Both the position numbers and the translations under genes were made by a program. Of a stretch of DNA of 64,000 nt, positions 26,177 to 33,167 are shown piece after piece (position 1 is the first letter of the stretch; each line of letters opens with the position of its first letter). The DNA is from RPQJ01 sp963846885. GTDB taxonomy: Bacteria > Pseudomonadota > Gammaproteobacteria > Steroidobacterales > Steroidobacteraceae. A model generated the notes under the pieces. It was not told the DNA's origin. It saw nothing but the letters and a program-made list of their open reading frames with translations, and searched no databases. Location of the stretch: NCBI GenBank assembly GCA_963846885.1, contig CAWJXS010000014.1, positions 41,034 to 105,033 on the forward strand, given 5' to 3'.

Positions 26177-27927
26177 CCCGTCGATCCATCGCACCCGCCG
26201 CGGGAGTTTGCTCGCGGCTGGCCCTCTCGGCTGCGCTCGCCGCAGCCACGTTGCTGCTGCACGCTGCCCCTGCGCAGTCCCAATCGCAGCCAGCCGATCC
26301 GTCGACCTCATCCGCCGCTGTCGTCGCCGCGAGCCCGCTGGCCGAGGCCATCCGTGAACGCATCGATCACCTGCGCTACGAGCAGGAGCAAGACTTGCGT
26401 GGCGAGCGGATCATCGCCGACGAGCTGGTGGCCAAGTATTACGAGTCCCAGCAGTTCGCGCCCGCATGGCAGGACACCGCCAAGCTCGATGCGCTGGTTG
26501 CGAACATCGAGGAGCTGCGCAACGACGGCCTCGATCCCAACGACTATCACCTCGCCGCACTGAGCTCGTACCGCCTCGACATGCGGATGAAGACGGACCT
26601 GACGCTGCAAGACCGTGCCGATCTCGAGTTGCTTGCCACGGACGCCTTCATGCTCGGCCTGTACCACGTGTACCTGGGCAAGGTGCATCCCGAGAAGCTC
26701 AGCTCGCAGTGGAACTTCTCGCAGCGACCCACACCGTCGTTCGAGGAAGGTCTGCAGCGGTTCTCGACGCGCCTGGCGGCGGGACAGATCACCGAGGCCT
26801 TCGACGGTGCCCGGCCGGCTCATGTCTGGTACCAGCGAGGCCGGGAGCGGCTCAAGGAATACCGCGCCATCGCGGCTGCGGGTGGTTGGCCGATTCTCGA
26901 AGATGGCCCGACGCTGAAACCCGGCATGAGCGACGCGCGCATGGCCGTGCTGCGCCAGCGCCTGACGATCTCGCGCGATCTGCTCGCGTCCCCGACAACC
27001 GTCGCAGGCGACTCGCCGAACCTCTACGACGCGAATCTCGAACAGGCCGTCAAGGCGTTCCAGGAACGGCACGGCCTCACCGCTGACGGGGCGATCGGCC
27101 CGGGTACACGCGCGGCAATGAACGTGCCGGTCGCCGAGCGCATCGACCAGATCCGTATCAATCTCGAGCGCGCGCGCTGGACGCTGCACGAGATCAAGGG
27201 CGAGTTCGTGCTGGTGGACGTCGCAGGGTTTTACGTCAGCTATTTCCGCAACGATGAGCCGATCTGGACTTCACGCGTCATCGTGGGGCGTGACGAGCGC
27301 GAGACGCCGATCTTCCGCTCGAAGGTCACCTATGTGGTCTTCAATCCCACATGGACGATTCCGCCTGGCATCCTGGTGAAGGACAAGCTGCCGGAGCTCA
27401 AGCGCAATCCCGGCGCGCTCAAGCGCATGAACATCCGCGTGCTCGACGGCAGCGGGCGGGAAGTGAACCCGTACTCCGTCAACTGGAATCAGTACGGTCC
27501 GTCGCGCCTGCCGCCGTATCAGTTCGTGCAGGACCCGGGCCCGAACAATGCGCTGGGCCTGGTGAAGGTGATGTTCCCGAATCCGTACCTGGTGTACCTG
27601 CACGACTCGCCGGCGAAGTCGCTCTACGAGCAGGACCAGCGCACGTTCAGCTCGGGTTGCATCCGCGTGCAGAAGGCGTTCGAGCTGGCCGAGCTCGTCC
27701 TGAACGACCCGCAATGGAACCAGCAGAGCATGGCCGCATTGATCGCGACCAAGGAAACGCGGACGGTCAATCTGAAGCAGCCCGTCCCCGTGCTGATCCT
27801 GTACTGGACCGCGCAGCCGCGAGCCGATGGCCAGGTGATATTCCGCAAGGACATCTACGGCCGCGACCCGGCGACGCTCGCCGCGCTCAACAGCGAGTTC
27901 CGCGTACCTGCGGCGGTCGCCAGGTAA
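26173..27927 (+). CDS. YcbB-type L,D-transpeptidase
   Basis: The product is a periplasmic L,D-transpeptidase that makes 3-3 peptidoglycan cross-links. It has 584 residues. A signal peptide (ALSAALAAATLLLHAAPAQ) is followed by an all-helical scaffold region, a PG_binding_1 domain (LEQAVKAFQERHGLTADGAIG, about 285-305) and the YkuD catalytic domain (about 330-510). The catalytic Cys496 is in TFSSGCIRVQKAFELA, and YLHDSPAKSLYE with His477 forms the active-site lid region. E. coli YcbB (LdtD) is 615 residues with the same domain order. It is translationally coupled to rimO by a 4-base overlap, although the two functions are unrelated. Confidence 0.93.
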   Translation: MTRRSIAPAAGVCSRLALSAALAAATLLLHAAPAQSQSQPADPSTSSAAVVAASPLAEAIRERIDHLRYEQEQDLRGERIIADELVAKYYESQQFAPAWQDTAKLDALVANIEELRNDGLDPNDYHLAALSSYRLDMRMKTDLTLQDRADLELLATDAFMLGLYHVYLGKVHPEKLSSQWNFSQRPTPSFEEGLQRFSTRLAAGQITEAFDGARPAHVWYQRGRERLKEYRAIAAAGGWPILEDGPTLKPGMSDARMAVLRQRLTISRDLLASPTTVAGDSPNLYDANLEQAVKAFQERHGLTADGAIGPGTRAAMNVPVAERIDQIRINLERARWTLHEIKGEFVLVDVAGFYVSYFRNDEPIWTSRVIVGRDERETPIFRSKVTYVVFNPTWTIPPGILVKDKLPELKRNPGALKRMNIRVLDGSGREVNPYSVNWNQYGPSRLPPYQFVQDPGPNNALGLVKVMFPNPYLVYLHDSPAKSLYEQDQRTFSSGCIRVQKAFELAELVLNDPQWNQQSMAALIATKETRTVNLKQPVPVLILYWTAQPRADGQVIFRKDIYGRDPATLAALNSEFRVPAAVAR

Positions 27928-27936
27928 ATAAAAGAA

Positions 27937-27970
27937 GGCCGGCGAACCTTGCGGTGGCCGGCCAAATTTT
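27937..27970 (+). terminator. Intrinsic terminator of rimO-L,D-transpeptidase
   Basis: GGCCGGC (27937-27943) and GCCGGCC (27957-27963) form a 7-bp stem followed by AAATTTT. It lies 10 bases after the L,D-transpeptidase stop. Confidence 0.7.
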
Positions 27971-28129
27971 CACGCAGGAGGAAAAACGTACGGAGCATAG
28001 GTTGCTCCGCGCGCGCTCTTCGTGCTTCCGGAATGTCCGCGCCGGGCTAGGTGGAAATGACTAGTTCCATCGTGCGACGAGGCTGAGCACAACGCGTCGC
28101 TGCAAACTGGACCCAATCCACCCAAGTCG

Positions 28130-28615
28130 TCAGTGGTGGTGCCCGCCCGGGCCGTGCACGTGGCCGTGCTCGAGTTCTTCCTGCGTCGCCTCGCGCACTT
28201 CGGTGATTTCGACGTCGAAGTTGAGGTGCTCTCCCGCGAGCGGATGGTTGCCGTCGATCGTCACCATGTCGCCCTGGATGCCCTTCACCGTTACGACGCG
28301 TGTGTGCCCGTCGGAGGTCTGCGCCTGGAACTGCATCCCGGGCTGGATGTTCGCGGTGTTGCCGAACGATCGCTTCGGCACACGCTGCACGAGCTCCGCG
28401 TCACGCTCGCCGTAACCGTCGGCCGGCGCGATCTTCACGGTGAGCTTGGTGCCCGAGGGCTTGCCTTCGAGTTCGCGTTCGAGCCCCGGAATCAGGTTGC
28501 CGTGACCGTGGATGTAAGCGAGCGGATCACCGCCCGACGAGCTGTCGATCACTTTGCCCTCGTCGTTGGTGAGGGTGTAATGAATCAGCACGACTTTATC
28601 CGCTGCGACGACCAT
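28130..28615 (-). CDS. slyD: FKBP-type peptidyl-prolyl isomerase SlyD
   Basis: The product is a cytoplasmic prolyl isomerase and chaperone of 161 residues. The FKBP half-domains (VVLIHYTLTNDEGKVIDSS, then PLAYIHGHGNLIPGLE) flank the inserted-flap chaperone domain (KIAPADGYGERDAELVQRV), and DGNHPLAGEHLNFDVEI is the SlyD signature. The C-terminus is a short His-rich tail (EHGHVHGPGGHHH), the metal-binding tail that lets SlyD deliver nickel in E. coli; it is shorter here. I start at the ATG at 28615 (MVVAADKVVLIHYTL), with GGAG upstream. An unusual 95-base polypyrimidine leader precedes it in the mRNA. Confidence 0.95.
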   Translation of the reverse strand: MVVAADKVVLIHYTLTNDEGKVIDSSSGGDPLAYIHGHGNLIPGLERELEGKPSGTKLTVKIAPADGYGERDAELVQRVPKRSFGNTANIQPGMQFQAQTSDGHTRVVTVKGIQGDMVTIDGNHPLAGEHLNFDVEITEVREATQEELEHGHVHGPGGHHH

Positions 28616-28633
28616 GAAAGCGACTCCGTGGGT

Positions 28634-28727
28634 GGGAAGGACAGGAAGGACAGGAAGGACAGGAAGGAGAGGAAGGGGAGGAAGGCAGGAAGGAAAAGAG
28701 AAGAGAAGATGAAGAGAAGAGAGGATC
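28634..28727. repeat. Homopurine tract with 9-bp tandem units
   Basis: About 94 bases on the plus strand are almost entirely purine, with GGAAGGACA repeated three to four times (from about 28636) and then AAGAG-type runs. It fills the gap between the DUF4870 gene and slyD, so their mRNA would carry a C/U-rich, G-poor stretch. Such tracts can slip in replication, form triplex DNA or act as Rho-loading sites. Confidence 0.85.
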
Positions 28728-29133
28728 AGACGGGTTGGCCGTCCTTGAGCTTGAGCCAGCCGCGCGCGACGCGATAGATGACCCAGACACCGACGATGAA
28801 AATTCCGACCGGGAACGTGACGAACCCGACCAGGATGAAGAACAGCGGCAGCGACAGCAGGAACACCACCGTCACCCACAGCAGCGCGAACCAGAACGTG
28901 CGCAGCTGCCAGCTGAAGTGCGACTCGAGGTACGTGCCCCGCGCGTCGCTGCGGCGGATGTAGTTCATCACCACCGCGATGATCGACGGCAAGCCGAACA
29001 GGAACGCCGTCGCGATGAAGGCCGAACTGAACATGCCGATGATCGCGCTGGCCGCATGCAGCCCGTACATCCAATGCGTGTAGCTGACCAGCGAAGCATC
29101 GGCGGTCTTGAGCGTCGAAGCCGGCGAGTTCAT
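28726..29133 (-). CDS. DUF4870-family membrane protein
   Basis: This is a 135-residue inner-membrane protein. It has four helices, with the family-typical YTHWMYGLHAASAIIGMFS start, NYIRRSDARGTYLESHFSWQ in the first loop and LWVTVVFLLSLPLFFILVG and FPVGIFIVGVWVIYRVARG near the end. DUF4870 (Tic20-like) proteins have no proven function. The start ATG at 29133 has AGGACG-type upstream sequence. It precedes slyD on the same strand, separated by the homopurine tract. Confidence 0.85.
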   Translation of the reverse strand: MNSPASTLKTADASLVSYTHWMYGLHAASAIIGMFSSAFIATAFLFGLPSIIAVVMNYIRRSDARGTYLESHFSWQLRTFWFALLWVTVVFLLSLPLFFILVGFVTFPVGIFIVGVWVIYRVARGWLKLKDGQPV

Positions 29134-29175
29134 CGTGCTTTCTGCCTTGTAGGACGAGCGTCAGGGGCGCCTATC

Positions 29176-29874
29176 CTACTGTGTCCCGCCCCCCGGCGGG
29201 GGAACGCCCTGTCGCATGGCGGCCTCCCAATGCCGCTTCGGGACGTGCGTGCGCAGCCGCTGGATCAGCAGGCTGAGCACCTCTGCGTCGATCCCGTGGC
29301 CCAGCCCCGGAATCACATCGGCCACGACGTCGGCCCCGAGCGCGACCAGGTGTTTCGCGGCCTCCACGGTGTAGCCGTAATGGATGACCTGATCCGCCTT
29401 GCCGTGCAGCAGGAAAAGCGTGGTACCGCCCGGCTCGGCCGGGGGCAACCGCGCATACCGGCCCGCCAGCGAGACGACGCGGCCGGCCAGGACGTCGGCC
29501 CCTGCCTGGGAAACGGCCTCGAGCGCCATGATCGCACCCTGCGAAAAGCCGATCAGCACCGTAGCCTCCGGGCCCAGGCCGGTTTCCCGCTGCCACTGCC
29601 GGATGCGCTCCACGAAGGACGGCAACTCGGCTGCGACGCGTTCGATGCGGATGGCGTCGTCGATGCCGTCGACGGCGAACCACTGATGACCGGACCCGAA
29701 GTTGCCCTGGTGCGGCGCACGCAGGCTGGCCACCAGCGCTTCCGGGTATTCGCGCGCGAGCCGCTCGCCGACGGGCTGCAGGTCCGTCTCGTCGGCGCCG
29801 ACACCGTGAAACAACAGCACGAGCTGCCGCGCGGGACCTGTGGGCCGTTGCACGATCAGTGCGGTGTGCATCAT
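29176..29874 (-). CDS. YpfH-like carboxylesterase/phospholipase family hydrolase
   Basis: This is an alpha/beta hydrolase of 232 residues. ARQLVLLFHGVGADETDL carries the oxyanion-hole region. The nucleophile is Ser111 in VLIGFSQGAIMALE, and Asp and His lie in LHGKADQVIHYGY and GLGHGIDAEVLS. The order and spacing match E. coli YpfH, an esterase on short acyl esters. I start at the ATG at 29874 (MMHTALIVQRPTGPA; 29871 also possible) because the open frame upstream only reads through a structured repeat. The C-terminus is Gly/Pro-rich. The promoter, if separate from the GNAT gene, must lie in or beside the inverted-repeat element. Confidence 0.88.
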   Translation of the reverse strand: MMHTALIVQRPTGPARQLVLLFHGVGADETDLQPVGERLAREYPEALVASLRAPHQGNFGSGHQWFAVDGIDDAIRIERVAAELPSFVERIRQWQRETGLGPEATVLIGFSQGAIMALEAVSQAGADVLAGRVVSLAGRYARLPPAEPGGTTLFLLHGKADQVIHYGYTVEAAKHLVALGADVVADVIPGLGHGIDAEVLSLLIQRLRTHVPKRHWEAAMRQGVPPPGGGTQ

Positions 29875-29882
29875 TTGCGGCA

Positions 29883-30106
29883 GGCACGCAGCGTTGACGA
29901 TGCGACCTCTGGCGCGCGATTTGTCGAGCGCCGCAGTTCGAGCGTAGTCGCGAGGCGGCATCCATCCTTCCGATCCAGCCGCTGGCACCATCGCCTCGCG
30001 GCCGCTCGAACAAGGTTCGCCGTGGATCGTGCGGCTCCTCCGCGCGATCCACGATGCGCGCGAGACCATGAGCGCGACGGAGGTCGCATCGTCAACGGTG
30101 CGTGCC
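29883..30106. repeat. 224-bp element with 27-bp terminal inverted repeats (MITE-like)
   Basis: The ends are inverted copies: 29883-29909 and 30080-30106 agree at 26 of 27 positions, with a perfect 17-bp core (GTTGACGATGCGACCTC). Inside are nested pairings: GTTCGAGCG (from about 29936) with CGCTCGAAC (near 30002-30010), CGCGAGGCG with CGCCTCGCG, and GTGGATCG/CGATCCAC in a compact hairpin near 30022-30053. There is no clear open frame of its own. It fills the gap between the GNAT stop and the YpfH-like start. It could be a miniature inverted-repeat element or a structured RNA. No target duplication is evident. Confidence 0.7.
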
Positions 30107-30143
30107 GACAGCAATGCCACGCTGCATCGTGCGCTACCCGTGA

Positions 30144-30584
30144 TCATGACGCCAGCGCCTTGAAGTACACGACCGTCGGAAACAGCTCGCCGGCGGGCGA
30201 CGCCGCGTATTCGGGGATCTCGCCGGCGCGGGTCCAGTTCAGGTGCCGATAGACGTCCTCGGCCTGCGAACCCAGCAAGGTATCGAGCACCAGCAACCGC
30301 CGCTGCCGTCGTCTTGCTTCCGCCTCGACCTCATTCATCAACCGCGTCGCGATGCCGTGGCCCCGTGCCGACCGGTGTACGAAGAGTTTCTGCACCTCGC
30401 CACGATGGCGGCCATTGTCCTTGTCGCACAGCGCCAGCTGCACCGAGCCCACGACGCGGCCGTCGATCTCGGCGACCCAGAGCAACAGGAGCTCGCCGAC
30501 TGCGGACAGCACGCCGCGCCAGTACTGCTCCGCCGTCGGCCGCGACAGCGGAGCGAGGAAGCCGATCGAGGCACCCGAGTGCAC
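30144..30584 (-). CDS. GNAT family N-acetyltransferase
   Basis: The visible protein (146 residues) has the GNAT acetyl-CoA motif EVQKLFVHRSARGHGIATRL followed by MNEVEAEARRRQRRLLVLD and a C-terminal PEYAASPAGELFPTVVYFK typical of small-molecule acetyltransferases. The GTG at 30584 is probably not the real start: the open frame continues upstream as FRPTDLSLLEPLADLLIDAV, which matches the family N-terminus, into the 3' end of the DUF1272 gene. No ATG, GTG or TTG is present in that extension, so the start could be non-standard or an indel may lie there. The substrate is unknown. Confidence 0.8.
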   Translation of the reverse strand: MHSGASIGFLAPLSRPTAEQYWRGVLSAVGELLLLWVAEIDGRVVGSVQLALCDKDNGRHRGEVQKLFVHRSARGHGIATRLMNEVEAEARRRQRRLLVLDTLLGSQAEDVYRHLNWTRAGEIPEYAASPAGELFPTVVYFKALAS

Positions 30585-30627
30585 GGCATCGATGAGCAGG
30601 TCGGCGAGCGGCTCGAGCAGTGACAGG

Positions 30628-30960
30628 TCAGTCGGTCGAAACCCGGCGCAGGACCACCGACGTGGCCGCAGTCGCCCCCGAGCGCTCGGCTCCAGTGCGC
30701 TGGGAATTCCTGCTCGACAGCTCTGCCTGCAGCCTGGGGTTCAGAATCCGTTGCGTTGAGGCTGGATAGGCGCCGAGCTTGTCCAGGGCCCGTCGTGGCC
30801 GTGGCGCGAGTTCCCCACCGCAGTTGGGGCAGCGGCCGTGCAGCAGGCGTTCGGCGCACGTCGCGCAAAACGTGCACTCGAACGAGCAGATGCGGGCGAG
30901 CGGCGAATCCGCCGGAAGATCCAGATCGCAGCATTCGCAGGAGGGACGCAGTTCGAGCAC
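30628..30960 (-). CDS. DUF1272-containing zinc-ribbon protein
   Basis: This is a 110-residue protein whose first 70 residues match DUF1272: MLELRPSCECCDLDLPADSP, then ICSFECTFCATCAERLLHG and RCPNCGGELAPRP. Three Cys-x2-Cys pairs can bind zinc. The C-terminal 35 residues (Ser/Arg/Ala-rich) are longer than in most family members. The function is unknown. It is followed on the same strand by the GNAT gene, whose true 5' end probably overlaps it. Confidence 0.85.
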   Translation of the reverse strand: MLELRPSCECCDLDLPADSPLARICSFECTFCATCAERLLHGRCPNCGGELAPRPRRALDKLGAYPASTQRILNPRLQAELSSRNSQRTGAERSGATAATSVVLRRVSTD

Positions 30961-31174
30961 GGTTGGCCTGGCTTTTCGGTGCAGTTTTACAGGGTACGCC
31001 GATTTATTAGACTGAGTCTTGCCTGGGGCACCCCCCGGCCGCCGGCAGGTCCCGTCACGGTTTTCCCCGTCCGTAACGTCACGGATGTGCTGCTTTTGGA
31101 CTGCGTCCTAAGCTTCGCGGGTAATTCTGCTCGAACAGGACCGCGGTCCGCCAGACGCTAACGGAGACTAGACG

Positions 31175-31558
31175 ATGAAGCCCAACAAGTTCGTTCTGCT
31201 GGCGGCTGCCGCCGGTTGCACTCTCGCCAGCCAGGGCCTGTATGCACAGGCGATGGAAGTCGTGACGGTCGAAGCCGTGCGCGAAATCGTGGTCGGTAAG
31301 TCGCCCATCGGCGCGCCGATCAAGGAACTGACGATCCGTTCGCGCGTCAGCTACGCGGACCTCGACCTGACGACCGCCGCCGGCGCGGCCACGCTCGAGA
31401 AGCGCGTGAAAGACACTGCGGCTTCGTCCTGCAAGGAAATCAAGGTCGACGTGCCCGTGGAAGGCTGGACGATCGATCGTTGCGTGCGCGAGGCGACTGA
31501 CGACGCCATGGCGCAGGTGGCGAAGGCCATCGAAGCGGCGAAGGCTGCGAAGAAGTAA
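31175..31558 (+). CDS. UrcA family secreted protein
   Basis: This is a 127-residue protein with a signal peptide (NKFVLLAAAAGCTLASQGLYAQA) and the UrcA pattern VSYADLDLTTAAGAATLEKRV, followed by two cysteines (SCKEIKVDV and IDRCVREA) that can form a disulphide. UrcA proteins were named from a Caulobacter promoter screen and have no known function. They are common in Caulobacterales, Sphingomonadales and Steroidobacter relatives. The Ala/Lys tail (IEAAKAAKK) is typical. A ribosome site GGAG lies 9 bases before the ATG. A candidate promoter (TTTACA, 16 bases, TAGACT) is near 30986-31013. An intrinsic terminator follows. Confidence 0.85.
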   Translation: MKPNKFVLLAAAAGCTLASQGLYAQAMEVVTVEAVREIVVGKSPIGAPIKELTIRSRVSYADLDLTTAAGAATLEKRVKDTAASSCKEIKVDVPVEGWTIDRCVREATDDAMAQVAKAIEAAKAAKK

Positions 31559-31581
31559 TCGAGGCGTCTCGATACGAAGCA

Positions 31582-31618
31582 GGCGGGTGGTCGCAGGGCC
31601 ACCCGCCTTTTTGTTTTC
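31582..31618 (+). terminator. Intrinsic terminator of the UrcA gene
   Basis: GGCGGGTGG (31582-31590) and CCACCCGCC (31599-31607) form a perfect 9-bp stem followed by TTTTTGTTTT. It ends just before the convergent amine oxidase stop. Confidence 0.85.
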
Positions 31619-31621
31619 CGC

Positions 31622-33061
31622 CTAAGCGAGCTGCAGTGCGACGGCCGCTGCTGCGCGGTCACCGGACTCCAGCGCGCCTTCCATACCCCGCGCGGAGACC
31701 GAAGTGTGTTCGCCGCAGAAGTGCACGCGGCCCTGCGGCTGCAGCATGGCCGGCAGGAACCGGGTCACCGTTCCGGGATTGAAGTAAGCCCACGCACCGC
31801 CGGCGAACGGATCCCGTTCCCAGGAATGCTGGCCGATCACCTGCAAGGCGCCTTTCGCAGCAGGCCGCATCTGCTCGATCTGCGCGACCACGTAACGCGC
31901 TGCGCCTTCCTTGCCCAGCCGATCGAGATGACGCGCCCCGGGCCCGAAAGCCGAGACCAGCAGGCTCGAGGCCTCGTCGTCCTTGTCTTCGTGATACACG
32001 GCCGAGACGCGGCCGATCGGCGAGTCTGTCCACATCGAGAGCTCGAGACCGTCGCTTTCCCAGAACGGACGCGACGCATGCAGCGCAACCTGGTGAATGG
32101 GCTGGTAAGGCAACGACTTCACCGCTCGCGCCTGCGCGCCCTCGAGGCCGGGACGCAGGTCGATGCGACGCAGCGTGCTGAAAGGCACTGCGCATACCAG
32201 TGCCTTCGCTGAATATCTTGCGCCCGCGGCGGTGCGGACTTCGACGCCGGCTGCGGTCGACTCGATCGCCTTGACCGTCTGGTTGAGACGGACGGGCTGT
32301 CGCAGCTGCGCGGCCATCGCCAGCGGCAGGTTCTGGTTGCCGCCCTGTGCCTGCAGCATCACGGGTTTCACCGACTTCTGCGCCAGGGTGAACGCCGAAA
32401 CGTACGCCATCATCAGCGCCGAAATGTCGCGCGCATCGAGGCCATAGGTGGGGATCGTGTCGTAGGCCAGCTCGATCATCGCGTCCGTCGCGCCCTGTTT
32501 GCGCAGGAAGTCACGCATCGAGATGTCCAACGGCGCGTTCTTCGCCTCGTACCAGCCGTCGACGCCCGCCAGCGGATTCTCCTGGCTGGTCACCAGCGGT
32601 ACGTACTGCCACGGCATCATTTCGCGCAGCGCAGGCGGAAACGGATTACGCGGCGAATCCTTCCACTGTTCGCGACTCACGGGCTTGCCGTCCAGCACCA
32701 GCGTGTACTTCGAGTGCTTCGACAGGCGCGGCACCTGGTCCTCGAGCGTCACGCCGACTCGCTTGGCGGCCGCCATCACCCGCGTGTAGTCGCCGTAGAT
32801 GATGTTGCCGCCGGCTTCCGGCGCACCACGCGCCTGCGAAAACGAGAGCACACGCCCGCCCACACGGCCCTGGCCTTCGAGCACCAGCACCTTGAAACCC
32901 TGTTGCTCGAGCGTCCATGCGGCCTGCAGACCCGAAAGTCCCGCGCCAATCACGATCACGTCAGCCGTGTCTTCGAGCGCCCAGGCCCGGCGCCCGGTAA
33001 CGAGGGCAGCACCCGCGATGGCGCCGGAGTGCAGCAGGAAATCACGACGGGTCAGTGTCAT
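31622..33061 (-). CDS. Tat-exported flavin monoamine oxidase family protein
   Basis: This is a 479-residue FAD-dependent amine oxidase. The N-terminus MTLTRRDFLLHSGAIAGAAL is a twin-arginine signal, so the protein is exported folded with its cofactor. The dinucleotide fold is DVIVIGAGLSGLQAAWTLEQ, and the C-terminal FAD motif is GRVHFCGEHTSVSARGMEGA. Family members oxidise amines, amino acids or polyamines in the periplasm; the substrate here is unknown. The ATG at 33061 is preferred because GGAGG lies about 10 bases upstream; a GTG 9 bases earlier is too close to that site. It is convergent with the UrcA gene. Confidence 0.88.
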   Translation of the reverse strand: MTLTRRDFLLHSGAIAGAALVTGRRAWALEDTADVIVIGAGLSGLQAAWTLEQQGFKVLVLEGQGRVGGRVLSFSQARGAPEAGGNIIYGDYTRVMAAAKRVGVTLEDQVPRLSKHSKYTLVLDGKPVSREQWKDSPRNPFPPALREMMPWQYVPLVTSQENPLAGVDGWYEAKNAPLDISMRDFLRKQGATDAMIELAYDTIPTYGLDARDISALMMAYVSAFTLAQKSVKPVMLQAQGGNQNLPLAMAAQLRQPVRLNQTVKAIESTAAGVEVRTAAGARYSAKALVCAVPFSTLRRIDLRPGLEGAQARAVKSLPYQPIHQVALHASRPFWESDGLELSMWTDSPIGRVSAVYHEDKDDEASSLLVSAFGPGARHLDRLGKEGAARYVVAQIEQMRPAAKGALQVIGQHSWERDPFAGGAWAYFNPGTVTRFLPAMLQPQGRVHFCGEHTSVSARGMEGALESGDRAAAAVALQLA

Positions 33062-33167
33062 CGGCGGCACGCCTCCGGCTGGGCAGGGCCGATGGTCCGG
33101 CCTGTATGTTTGCGACCGGCTATTTCACTGGCTCGGACCGCGCCGCGGTACGCGTATTTCTACGGGG

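Noticed and set aside
29936..30010. tRNA-like GTTCGA segments inside the inverted-repeat element
   Set aside because: The arms do not form a cloverleaf, and no anticodon stem or acceptor pairing was found.
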